Origin: an uncultured Mycolicibacterium sp.
GTDB lineage: Bacteria > Actinomycetota > Actinomycetes > Mycobacteriales > Mycobacteriaceae
DNA: 33,455 nt
NCBI GenBank assembly: GCA_945957405.1
Contig: CAMFLL010000040.1
Location: 1-33,455, forward strand
Direction: 5' to 3'
The translations under genes were made by a program, and so were the position numbers. A model generated the notes under the pieces. It made no database searches, was not told the origin of the DNA, and saw nothing but the letters and a program-made list of their open reading frames with translations. Below are positions 1 to 6,953 of the stretch, piece by piece. The number at the start of each line of letters is the position of its first letter. Positions within the stretch are counted from its first letter, which is position 1.

Positions 1-657
1 CATGGCGAATTGCTGACGGATCTTGGCCACCGACAACGGGTTTGACCGCACCCGGTCCCGCAGCCGCAGCAGGCCGTCGAAGATGTGCGGCTCGTCATGG
101 CGTAGCCGGTCGTCGGCGTCGGGCGCTCCGGTGTCGACGATATTTCCCGACGGCAGCACCACCACCACCGAATCGATGGTGCGGTAGGTGTTCTCGGTGA
201 TGCCGCAGGCCATCCCGCTGGAGTTGTTGGCCACCACGCCGCCGATGGTGCAGGCACCATCGCTGGCGGGGTCCGGTCCGATCTTGCGGCCGTGGGGCGC
301 CAGTTGCGCGTTGAGCCTGCGCAGGGTGACACCGGGTTGCGTCCGCACGCGCACACCGTCGTCGAGCACCTCGATGTCCCGGAAGCCCTTGCGGACGTCG
401 ACCAGGATCCCGTCGGTCACCCCCTGCCCCGACAGGCTCGTGCCACCGGAGCGCAGCGTGAGCGGCACACCGTGGCGGGCGCTGACCGCAAACAGCCGGC
501 CCACCTCCGCGGCGTCTCGGGCGGTCACCACGGCCTGCGGGGTGAGCAGGAAATGCGACGCGTCGTGGGCCTGCGCGTGCCGGGCCAGGGCGCCGGTGCC
601 GACACGGGCCGGGTCACCGGTGGCGGCGACCAGGGCCTGCTCGAGGGACGGAAGCAT
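1..657 (-). CDS. FAD-binding oxidase, probable D-lactate/2-hydroxyacid dehydrogenase (C-terminus outside window)
   Basis: Only the first 219 codons are in the window and the frame stays open at base 1. The translation starts MLPSLEQALVAATGDPARVG and contains the PCMH-type FAD-binding signature RSGGTSLSGQG (about residues 80-90) and GPDPASDGACTIGGVVANNSSGM (about 135-157), typical of GlcD/Dld flavoproteins that oxidise 2-hydroxyacids at the membrane. The ATG at 657 shares its A with the TGA of the upstream permease (TGATG), so the two are probably translationally coupled. Pairing with a lactate permease and a GntR/FCD regulator suggests D-lactate (or glycolate) as substrate; this is inference. 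Whether a C-terminal Fe-S domain follows cannot be seen. The family call is firm, the substrate is not. Confidence 0.85.
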   Translation of the reverse strand, partial: MLPSLEQALVAATGDPARVGTGALARHAQAHDASHFLLTPQAVVTARDAAEVGRLFAVSARHGVPLTLRSGGTSLSGQGVTDGILVDVRKGFRDIEVLDDGVRVRTQPGVTLRRLNAQLAPHGRKIGPDPASDGACTIGGVVANNSSGMACGITENTYRTIDSVVVVLPSGNIVDTGAPDADDRLRHDEPHIFDGLLRLRDRVRSNPLSVAKIRQQFAM

Positions 658-2324
658 CAGGGCACCATCCATCCGAGCACGTCGGTGGACTGCAGATAGA
701 CGAAGACCGTGAACACCGCCAGCATGCCGAGGCTCCACCAGATGAGCTTGCGGAAGATGACGCCCTCCTGCCCGACCATGCCGACGGCCGCCGCCGCGAC
801 GGCGAGGTTCTGCGGCGACAGCATCTTGCCCATCACTCCCGCCGACGAGTTGGTGGCGGCCATCAGCACGTCGCTGAGTCCGGCGTGGTGTGCGGCGGTG
901 GCCTGCAGGAGACCGAACAGCGAGTTCGATGACGTGTCCGACCCGGTGATCGCGACGCCGATCCAGCCGATCAGCGGCGACAGCAGGGCGAACAGGCCGC
1001 CTGCCGAGGCCAGTGCGAAGCCGAGGCTCTGGGTCTGCCCCGACAGATTCATCACGAACGCGAGCGCCAGCACCGATGTCACCGTGATGATCGTGAAGCG
1101 CAGTTTGACCAGCGTGTCCCGGTAGGCGCGCACCGCATCCATCGGTGAAATCCGGTAGATGCCCATGACGATCAAGCCGGAGATCAGCAGCAGGGAGCCG
1201 GTGGCCTTGAGATGGTCGAGCTTGAATGTCTGCACCGACAAGGCTTTTCCGTTCGCATCGACAACGTCGAGGCCCGGCCAGTGGAACGCCCACGTGCCGT
1301 GCGCCGCGAGCCAGGGCTTGATACCGGGCAGCTGGCTGAGGCTGAACACCACGATGATGACGAGGTAGGGGGCGAGCGCACCGAGCGTCGAACGCTTCGC
1401 CGGTGCTTCGGTGGTGACGGGCGTGACGGTCGCGGTGCCGCCTGTGCCGCTGGTCGGCTGTACCGAATCACCTTCTTCCGCAGTGGTTTCCGTCGGTGTC
1501 GCGCCGGCGGGCTTCAGGATGCGGACGGCCAGCAGGACGGCGGCCACGGTGACGATCGAGGCGACGACGTCGGTGATCTCGACGGCGATGAAGTTGGCGG
1601 TGATGAACTGGGCGGTTCCGAAGCTGAGCCCGGCGACCAGGGCGACGGCCCATGTCTCGCGCAGTCCGCGCCTGCCGTCGACGAGGAACACCAGGATGAA
1701 GGGTACGAACACCGCCACAAACGGCGTCTGACGGCCGGCCATCTGCGACAGCGTGTGCAGATCGATGCCTGTGACCGAACTCAGCGTGATGATGGGGGCT
1801 GCCATGGCGCCGAAGGCAACTGGCGCGGTGTTTGCGAGCAGCGACACCACCGCCGCCTTGATCGGTTTCATCCCCGCGGCCATCAGCATCGCCGCGGAGA
1901 TCGCGACGGGGGCGCCGAATCCGGCCAGCGACTCGAGCAGGGCCCCGAAGCAGAATGCGATGAGGATGGCCTGGACGCGCTGATCGTCGGAGATCGACCG
2001 GATCTTCTCGCCCAGCACAGCGAACCAACCGGTGACCTCAGTGAGCCGGTACAGCCAGATGGCGTTGATCAGGATCCACAGGATCGGGAAGACGCCGTAG
2101 AGGGCACCCTCGGCGGTCGCGGACAACGCCTGCGTCACCGGCATCTGCCATACCGCGATCGCGATGACGATGGACAGCGCCAAGCTGATCAGGGCCGCCC
2201 GGTGAGCTGGAAACCGGAACACCCCGAGCATGACGAACAGGGCGGACAGTGGTACGGCAGCGACGACCGCGGACAGTGCCAGGGAGCCGGCCGCGGGGTC
2301 GAGGATCTGCTGGAACTGGGACAT
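657..2324 (-). CDS. lctP: LctP-family lactate permease
   Basis: A 555-residue polytopic membrane protein from the chosen ATG at 2324 (MSQFQQILDPAAGSLALSAV). It carries family sequence such as GALLESLAGFGAPVAISAAM and ITGSDTSSNSLFGLLQ, and has the normal length for LctP/GlcA permeases, which import lactate or glycolate with protons. The ATG at 2324 is preferred over in-frame 2381 because GAGGTG lies just upstream at 3-4 nt spacing. A charged, Thr/Pro-rich cytoplasmic loop (around residues 290-325) interrupts the membrane segments. It is the first gene of a two-gene unit with the FAD oxidase and is divergent from the GntR regulator. Confidence 0.9.
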   Translation of the reverse strand: MSQFQQILDPAAGSLALSAVVAAVPLSALFVMLGVFRFPAHRAALISLALSIVIAIAVWQMPVTQALSATAEGALYGVFPILWILINAIWLYRLTEVTGWFAVLGEKIRSISDDQRVQAILIAFCFGALLESLAGFGAPVAISAAMLMAAGMKPIKAAVVSLLANTAPVAFGAMAAPIITLSSVTGIDLHTLSQMAGRQTPFVAVFVPFILVFLVDGRRGLRETWAVALVAGLSFGTAQFITANFIAVEITDVVASIVTVAAVLLAVRILKPAGATPTETTAEEGDSVQPTSGTGGTATVTPVTTEAPAKRSTLGALAPYLVIIVVFSLSQLPGIKPWLAAHGTWAFHWPGLDVVDANGKALSVQTFKLDHLKATGSLLLISGLIVMGIYRISPMDAVRAYRDTLVKLRFTIITVTSVLALAFVMNLSGQTQSLGFALASAGGLFALLSPLIGWIGVAITGSDTSSNSLFGLLQATAAHHAGLSDVLMAATNSSAGVMGKMLSPQNLAVAAAAVGMVGQEGVIFRKLIWWSLGMLAVFTVFVYLQSTDVLGWMVP

Positions 2325-2366
2325 CTGCACCTCACGGGGTGAATTGGGCTGAGTTGGTGCACTGAT

Positions 2367-2382
2367 GGTGACACAGCTCACC
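2367..2382. promoter_or_regulatory. CRP-like palindrome in the lactate operon promoter
   Basis: GGTGA-N6-TCACC is a perfect 5+5 inverted repeat. It keeps the GTGA-N6-TCAC core of the mycobacterial CRP (Rv3676-type) consensus TGTGA-N6-TCACA. Its centre is about 50 bp upstream of the permease start codon. It could link lactate use to cAMP, but this is inferred from sequence only. Confidence 0.4.
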
Positions 2383-2389
2383 GCATATT

Positions 2390-2443
2390 GTCTAGCAAGT
2401 ACACATGATTAGCGAGTAGACATGCCATGCTTTTTCTGTCTAC
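2390..2443. promoter_or_regulatory. Possible GntR operator (TAGAC half-sites)
   Basis: Three related hexamers lie between the divergent genes: GTCTAG (2390-2395), GTAGAC (2416-2421) and GTCTAC (2438-2443). The second and third form a perfect inverted pair 22 bp apart, and the first is a near match in inverted orientation. Their position between a GntR regulator and its presumed target operon suggests an operator. The third half-site overlaps the regulator's own -10 box. Confidence 0.4.
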
Positions 2444-2446
2444 GCT
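2441..2446 (+). promoter_or_regulatory. -10 box of a leaderless GntR transcript
   Basis: TACGCT fits TANNNT and ends 6 nt before the ATG at 2453. No Shine-Dalgarno sequence precedes that ATG. This is the usual geometry of a mycobacterial leaderless mRNA starting at the A of the ATG. Confidence 0.5.
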
Positions 2447-2452
2447 GGTCAG

Positions 2453-3148
2453 ATGCCTACTGGCCTTCGGGTGGTTTCGGTGGTCGACGCGATCGCGGAG
2501 AGCCTGCGCGACGCGATCCTTGGCGGCGAACTGAAGCCCGGGACGGCACTGACCGAGACGGACGTCGCCGGCCGATACGAGGTGGCTCGGCCCACCGCCA
2601 AGGCCGCGATCGAGAAATTGGTCTCGGACATGCTGCTGGAACGCAGTAACCACAAGACGGCGCGGGTTCGCCGGCTCGGCCCCGATGACGTGCGCGACGT
2701 CTACCGCACGCGGGCCACCATCGAGTCCGAGGTGCTGCGGCAACTGGCCCGCACCCGATCGGTGCCCTCGGGCACCCGCGAGGCCAACAACGAGATCAGA
2801 TCACTCGACGACAGCTCGGCGTTCGCCGTCGTCAAACCCGACATGGCATTTCACACCGCCCTGATCGACGGCCTCGGCAGCACGCGCACCAGCCAGCTCT
2901 ACCGCACGCTGGCCTCAGAGGTCACACTCTGCATGGCGCAGGTCCAGGGGCGGCACCTGCTGGACACGAAGATGATCGTCACCGAGCATGACGGCCTGCT
3001 GGACCTGATCACCGCGGGCGAGGGGGAGAAGGCGGCCGGTCTGCTCGCCGTCCATCTCGGCCGGGCCCGCGAGCGGCTGGTCGGTGCGCTCGGCGGCACA
3101 CCCGGCCCGGAGGCCGACCTGCCCGTCGACATCCCCTCCGTGGGCTGA
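2453..3148 (+). CDS. GntR-family (FCD domain) transcriptional regulator, probably lactate-responsive
   Basis: A 231-residue protein with an N-terminal winged helix (residues 5-75: VVDAIAESLRDAILGGELKPG, then TETDVAGRYEVARPTAKAAIEKL) typical of GntR, followed by an all-helical FCD ligand domain (DDVRDVYRTRATIESEVLRQL, then DMAFHTALIDGLGSTRTSQLY and an HDGLLDLITAGEGEKAAGLLAVHL-type end). FCD regulators of the LldR/GlcC group sense hydroxyacids, with metal-binding Asp/His residues seen here in DMAFH and EHDGL. It is divergent from the permease-oxidase pair, which it most likely controls. The effector is inferred from the neighbours. Confidence 0.88.
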   Translation: MPTGLRVVSVVDAIAESLRDAILGGELKPGTALTETDVAGRYEVARPTAKAAIEKLVSDMLLERSNHKTARVRRLGPDDVRDVYRTRATIESEVLRQLARTRSVPSGTREANNEIRSLDDSSAFAVVKPDMAFHTALIDGLGSTRTSQLYRTLASEVTLCMAQVQGRHLLDTKMIVTEHDGLLDLITAGEGEKAAGLLAVHLGRARERLVGALGGTPGPEADLPVDIPSVG

Positions 3149-3153
3149 CGTTC

Positions 3154-3212
3154 CCTGCCTCCCTTGTCGCCCTGCCTCCCTGCCTCCCTCGTCGCCCTGC
3201 CGCCCTTGTCGC
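3154..3212. repeat. 17-bp tandem repeat (about 3.5 units)
   Basis: Units CCTGCCTCCCTTGTCGC (3154-3170), a truncated 8-bp unit (3171-3178), CCTGCCTCCCTCGTCGC (3179-3195) and CCTGCCGCCCTTGTCGC (3196-3212). It lies in the gap after the GntR gene and ends at the base before the palindrome arm at 3213. It looks like a VNTR. It is noncoding: short open frames through it are low-complexity. Confidence 0.85.
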
Positions 3213-3268
3213 CGAGACTGCGGTGAGTGCGGAGAATACGAGAATTTCGCGCACTCACCGCAGTCTCG
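3213..3268. repeat. Dispersed palindrome, copy 1
   Basis: Perfect 19-bp inverted arms CGAGACTGCGGTGAGTGCG (3213-3231) and its complement (3250-3268), separated by 18 nt. It sits between the convergent ends of the GntR gene (stop 3148) and the DUF5995 gene (stop 3349). The same arms recur near 18.05 kb and 30.8 kb. It may act as a bidirectional terminator or RNA-end stabiliser, though no U-tract follows on either strand. Confidence 0.9.
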
Positions 3269-3278
3269 ACGCGATCTT

Positions 3279-3357
3279 GGGGCAGTCTCGACGCGATGGT
3301 GCGTCAGACCAAGACGCGATGGTGGGGCAGTCTCGATGGGGTGGTGCGTCAGACCAA
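3279..3357. repeat. 45-bp tandem duplication including the DUF5995 stop codon
   Basis: The segment starting GGGGCAGTCTCG recurs with 45-bp offset (3279 and 3324). Both copies contain GGTGCGTCAGACCAA, which on the minus strand holds the last two codons and stop of the DUF5995 gene. The CAGTCTCG core of the palindrome arm therefore appears three times (3261, 3283, 3328). Confidence 0.8.
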
Positions 3358-4104
3358 CGAGTCGAGCGCCGTGATGATCGCGACAGCGTCGCTGCTCTCC
3401 ACGTCACGGATGCGCCGGACCACCGAGCGCACCGGTTCCGGTGGATCGCCGACGATCCGGCCCAGCAGTTCGGCCTTACTGTCCAGCGGTGCCGTCAGTA
3501 GCGGGCGCAGTGCCGGCGGCGTCAAGGCCACCAGGTTGGCCGTTCGCCAGGCTTCGTCACGGGCGACGTCGACGCTGAACTCCATCGCCCGGGCCGCGTC
3601 GGGGCCGCCGACCTCGCTGAGTTCGTCCAGCAGCGGCGAATAGTCCTCGATTGCCTTGCGGGCCAGCGGGATCAACGCTGCCAGCACATCGTTGACCCGG
3701 TCGAAGTCGGCGTGGAAATCCGGCAGCTCGGCCGGTGTGAACATGGTTCCCGCCACCACGCCGAGGTCCAGGTTGATGTGCGCATTGATGCCGAGCAGCA
3801 GATTCTGCAGGATGATGGTCTGCCCCTGCGTAGCCCGATCGAAGGCGAATTTCCAAGCGCGACTGGGGTTTTGATGGGCGCCGTACTGGCCGTAGGCGAG
3901 CAGGTAGGCATTGGCGAACCGCGTGGCGAACGTGTTCATGCGGGGGTTGTCGTCGAAATACCCCTGTGCGATCCCGTCCCTGATCTTCAGAGTGACCTGG
4001 CGATAGAGCGCCGGGAAGTAACCCAGCGGATCCTTGCGTGCCTTGTTGTCGGCGACGATCGCCGACTGCTGCCTGATGACCTCATCGATGGTGCTGGCCT
4101 GCAT
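3349..4104 (-). CDS. DUF5995 family protein
   Basis: A 251-residue protein whose centre reads LLGINAHINLDLGVVAGTMF, the signature I associate with DUF5995, a helical actinobacterial family of unknown function. The N-terminal part (YFPALYRQVTLKIRDGIAQG, then NTFATRFANAYLLAYGQY) also fits. His and Asp in the NAHINLDL motif could bind metal, but no activity is known to me. The ATG at 4104 follows a G-rich GGGGGGTGG stretch that could serve as ribosome binding site. No signal peptide or membrane segment is visible. The gene stands alone, 38 bp after the NUDIX gene stop on the same strand, so the two may be co-transcribed. Confidence 0.75.
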   Translation of the reverse strand: MQASTIDEVIRQQSAIVADNKARKDPLGYFPALYRQVTLKIRDGIAQGYFDDNPRMNTFATRFANAYLLAYGQYGAHQNPSRAWKFAFDRATQGQTIILQNLLLGINAHINLDLGVVAGTMFTPAELPDFHADFDRVNDVLAALIPLARKAIEDYSPLLDELSEVGGPDAARAMEFSVDVARDEAWRTANLVALTPPALRPLLTAPLDSKAELLGRIVGDPPEPVRSVVRRIRDVESSDAVAIITALDSLV

Positions 4105-4142
4105 GCCGCCACCCCCCGTTGGCGCGAACCTGACACATCACC

Positions 4143-4688
4143 TTAACGGGCGGCGGCCTCATGCAGGGTCAACAACGTCCACGCTCCCAGCGACTGTGCG
4201 TCGGTGATCCGGCCGTCGCGCATCATCGCCTCGACCTCGGCGCGGCCGAACCAGGCGCTGACCATGTCCTGCTCCTCGTGTTCGCGTTCGTGCCTGCCCT
4301 CGGTGATACCCGTGGCCAGGAACGCGCGGCCGCGTTGACTGCTCATCCCCGGTGCGACGTCGAGCATCCCGAGGAAAACCATGTGCTCGGCGCGCAGGCC
4401 CGTCTCCTCACGCAGTTCCTGCTCGGCCAGGACGTCCGGCGCCGTGTCGGCCAGGCCTGGCGCCGTGCCCTGCGGGAACTCCCACCGCCTGATGCCTAGC
4501 GGATATCGGAACTGCTCGACGAGCATGTACGCCTCCGCATGGCGGGCGATGACCAGCGCATAGTCGGGTTTGTCGACCACGCCGTAGATCCCGCGGCTGC
4601 CGTCGGGTCGCTTGATCGCGTCCTCGCGCAGAGTCATCCAGTTGTTGCGGTAGGCGGTCCGGGTGGACAGCGTCTCGATGGGATGCAC
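4143..4688 (-). CDS. NUDIX hydrolase, ADP-ribose pyrophosphatase-like
   Basis: A 181-residue protein starting at GTG 4688. It shows YALVIARHAEAYMLVEQFRYP and RRWEFPQGTA, typical of ADP-sugar pyrophosphatases (NUDT5/NudF group), and the metal-binding part of the Nudix box as EQELREETGL. The box is not canonical: the Arg of REUXEEXGU is Gln, and the upstream Gly and Glu are not at standard spacing (GTAPGLADTAPDVLAEQEL). The glutamates of the ELREE core are kept, so activity on a nucleoside diphosphate derivative is plausible. It is divergent from fadD36 with only 42 bp between start codons. Confidence 0.85.
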   Translation of the reverse strand: MHPIETLSTRTAYRNNWMTLREDAIKRPDGSRGIYGVVDKPDYALVIARHAEAYMLVEQFRYPLGIRRWEFPQGTAPGLADTAPDVLAEQELREETGLRAEHMVFLGMLDVAPGMSSQRGRAFLATGITEGRHEREHEEQDMVSAWFGRAEVEAMMRDGRITDAQSLGAWTLLTLHEAAAR

Positions 4689-4717
4689 GTTCCCAGTATC
4701 GGATGCCCGGGCCGAGG

Positions 4718-4723
4718 TAGCGT
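4718..4723 (+). promoter_or_regulatory. -10 box of a leaderless fadD36 transcript
   Basis: TAGCGT fits TANNNT and ends 7 nt before the GTG at 4731. There is no Shine-Dalgarno sequence. This supports GTG 4731 as start. Confidence 0.45.
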
Positions 4724-4730
4724 CTCAGGC

Positions 4731-6143
4731 GTGTTGCTGGCCTCACTGAACCCGACCGCCGTCGCCGGCGGCGCCGATATCGCCGACGCTGTCACCATCG
4801 GCGGTACTACGTTGAGTCGAAGTGACCTCGTCGGCGCCGCGACGTCGGTCGCCGAGCGCGTCGGCGGTGCCGGCCGGGTCGCGGTCCTGGCGACGCCGAC
4901 GCCCACCACCGTCCTGGCGATCGCCGGCTGCCTGATCGCCGGCGTCCCCTTCGTGCCGGTGCCGCCCGACGTCGGGGTTGCCGAACGCGCGCACATCCTC
5001 ACCGACTCCGGCGCTGTGGCGTGGCTCGGGGAGACGCCCCAGGACGACGCCGCCGACGCTGGCGGTTTGTCCCATGTCCCGGTGCGGCTCCATGCGCGGT
5101 CCTGGCACCGATACGCCGAACCGCATCCCGACGCCATCGCCTACGTCATGTACACCTCCGGCACCACCGGCGCCCCCAAGGGGGTGCAGACCACCAGGCG
5201 GGCCGTCGCGGCCGACATCGACGCGCTCGCCAAGGCCTGGCAGTGGAGCCCCGGGGACACGCTGGTGCATGGTCTGCCGTTGTTCCACGTGCACGGGCTG
5301 GTGCTGGGACTGCTCGGCTCGCTGCGCGTCGGCAACCGCTTCGTCCACACCGGCAAGCCCAAGCCCGCCGACTATGCCGCAGCGGCGGGCACCCTGTACT
5401 TCGGCGTCCCGACGGTGTGGTCGCGGGTGGTGGCCGACCCCGATTCTGCCAGGGCGCTGGCCTCGGCGCGCCTGCTGGTGTCCGGTAGCGCGGCGCTGCC
5501 GGTACCGGTGTTCGACGGTCTGGCCGAACTCACCGGGCACGCTCCGATTGAACGGTACGGCAGTACCGAATCCCTGATCACGCTGAGTACGTTCGCCGAC
5601 GGTGAGCGCCGGCCCGGCTGGGTGGGCCTGCCGGTCGAGGGAGTGAGCACCAGATTGGTCGACGACGCGGGTGCCGAGGTGCCGCACGACGGGGAAACCA
5701 TTGGGCGGCTCCATGTTCGAGGCCCGATGCTGTTCCGTAGCTACCTGAACCGTCCCGAGGCCACCGCTGAGGTGCTCGACGCAGACGGCTGGTACCAGAC
5801 GGGGGATGTCGCGGTGATCGACGACGGAGGCATGCATCGCATCGTCGGACGCGAGTCCGTCGACCTGATCAAGTCCGGCGGCTATCGCGTCGGCGCCGGG
5901 GAGATCGAGACCGCGCTGCTTGGCCACCCGGGCGTCACCGAGGCGGCCGTGGTGGGTGTGCCCGACGATGATCTGGGGCAACGCATCGTGGCCTACGTCG
6001 TCGGCGATGCATCCCCTGACGAACTGATCGAGTATGTGGCACAACAACTTTCCAACCACAAACGGCCGCGGGAGGTGCGGATGGTGGACGGGCTTCCGCG
6101 TAACGCCATGGGCAAGGTGCTCAAAAAGGAACTGGCGAAATGA
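4731..6143 (+). CDS. fadD36: Acyl-CoA synthetase FadD36
   Basis: A 470-residue ANL-superfamily enzyme that activates a carboxylic acid to its CoA thioester through an acyl-AMP intermediate. Motifs in order: P-loop YVMYTSGTTGAPKGV (about residues 142-156), YGSTESLITLS (A5), GWYQTGDVAVIDD (A7), KSGGYRVGAGEIE (A8) and the C-terminal PRNAMGKVLKK with the catalytic lysine. The short length matches FadD36 and MatB-type ligases. Position upstream of dapD/dapE agrees with Rv1193 once the PE/PPE/ESX genes are removed. The start is GTG 4731; the longer open frame upstream would overlap the NUDIX gene on the other strand. Its stop overlaps the next gene by ATGA. Confidence 0.88.
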   Translation: MLLASLNPTAVAGGADIADAVTIGGTTLSRSDLVGAATSVAERVGGAGRVAVLATPTPTTVLAIAGCLIAGVPFVPVPPDVGVAERAHILTDSGAVAWLGETPQDDAADAGGLSHVPVRLHARSWHRYAEPHPDAIAYVMYTSGTTGAPKGVQTTRRAVAADIDALAKAWQWSPGDTLVHGLPLFHVHGLVLGLLGSLRVGNRFVHTGKPKPADYAAAAGTLYFGVPTVWSRVVADPDSARALASARLLVSGSAALPVPVFDGLAELTGHAPIERYGSTESLITLSTFADGERRPGWVGLPVEGVSTRLVDDAGAEVPHDGETIGRLHVRGPMLFRSYLNRPEATAEVLDADGWYQTGDVAVIDDGGMHRIVGRESVDLIKSGGYRVGAGEIETALLGHPGVTEAAVVGVPDDDLGQRIVAYVVGDASPDELIEYVAQQLSNHKRPREVRMVDGLPRNAMGKVLKKELAK

Positions 6144-6487
6144 GTTTGAGGTTCTCTGAGGTCTGCATCGACGCCGACGACATCCATGCCCTCGGGCAGT
6201 GGTGGGCCAGTGCGCTGGGCTGGCCGTCGTCGGTCACCGAGGACGGCGACGTGCTGCTGCGCCCGCCGGACGGCGGTCCGGACTGGCTGTTTTTGGCCGT
6301 TCCCGACGGCAAGGTGGTCAAGAACCGCCTCCACTTCGACTTCACACCGGACGACCAACAGGCCGAGGTCGACCGCCTCATCGGTCTCGGGGCCCGCCAC
6401 GTCGACATCGGGCAGGGTGATCAGACCTGGGTGGTGCTCGCCGATCCGGAGGGCAACGAGTTCTGCGTGCTGGCCGCAGGGGAATAG
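6140..6487 (+). CDS. VOC (glyoxalase/bleomycin resistance fold) family protein
   Basis: A 115-residue protein beginning MSLRFSEVCIDADDIHALGQWWASALGW and ending DPEGNEFCVLAAGE, the two halves of a vicinal-oxygen-chelate domain of the Glyoxalase_6-like type. KNRLHFDFTPDD contains the family's usual His at the metal position. The ATGA overlap with fadD36 indicates translational coupling. The substrate is unknown. Confidence 0.82.
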   Translation: MSLRFSEVCIDADDIHALGQWWASALGWPSSVTEDGDVLLRPPDGGPDWLFLAVPDGKVVKNRLHFDFTPDDQQAEVDRLIGLGARHVDIGQGDQTWVVLADPEGNEFCVLAAGE

Positions 6488-6515
6488 AGCGTCCGCTTTC
6501 ACGCTTTCACAGCGC

Positions 6516-6947
6516 ATGCGACTCGACGACAGCGCCCGCGCACTCATCGGTTCTGGGGCCAACGCCACGCTGGTGACCCTCAACGCCGACGGTAGCCCCC
6601 AGGTGTCAGTGGTGTGGGTGGTGCTCGAATCCACGCCCGACGGCGACGAACTGGTCAGCGCTCACCTGTCCGAGAAATACAAGAAGGTGCGCAACGTACG
6701 TCGTGACGGCCGGGTTGCGGTGACCATCATCGCCAAGGACCGCGGTAGCGAGATGGTGGAGCCCTATTTGGCGATCAACGGCACCGCACGGATCACCGAG
6801 GGTGGCGCTCCTGAACTGCTGAGCCGGATCACGGCCGCGGTCGCTCCCGAGCACGTCGGTCAGTTCCCGCCCGCGGGCGCCCCGCCCGGATTCCTGACGC
6901 GGATCCGCATCGAGAAGGTCGGCGGCGTCGGCCCCTGGGCGGGCTGA
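6516..6947 (+). CDS. PPOX-class (split beta-barrel, Rv1155-like) F420/FMN-dependent protein
   Basis: A 143-residue protein: NATLVTLNADGSPQVSVVWV, KYKKVRNVRRDGRVAVTIIA and YLAINGTARITEGGAPELL match the flavin/F420-binding split beta-barrel family represented by Rv1155. These small proteins bind F420 or FMN and often reduce unsaturated substrates. The ATG at 6516 was chosen because homologous sequence begins there; the longer frame upstream is a shadow of the VOC gene. No clear Shine-Dalgarno is visible, and a perfect tandem 8-mer CGCTTTCA x2 (6494-6509) lies just before the start. It follows the VOC gene by 28 bp and converges on dapD with a 6-bp gap. Confidence 0.83.
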   Translation: MRLDDSARALIGSGANATLVTLNADGSPQVSVVWVVLESTPDGDELVSAHLSEKYKKVRNVRRDGRVAVTIIAKDRGSEMVEPYLAINGTARITEGGAPELLSRITAAVAPEHVGQFPPAGAPPGFLTRIRIEKVGGVGPWAG

Positions 6948-6953
6948 CGCGCG

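Noticed and set aside
4743..6059. Minus-strand open frame of 438 codons opposite fadD36
   Set aside because: Shadow frame of a clear ANL enzyme; no domain is recognisable.
6494..6509. Tandem 8-mer CGCTTTCA x2 before the PPOX gene
   Set aside because: Two units only and no promoter-like context; noted in the gene entry but not treated as a regulatory site.
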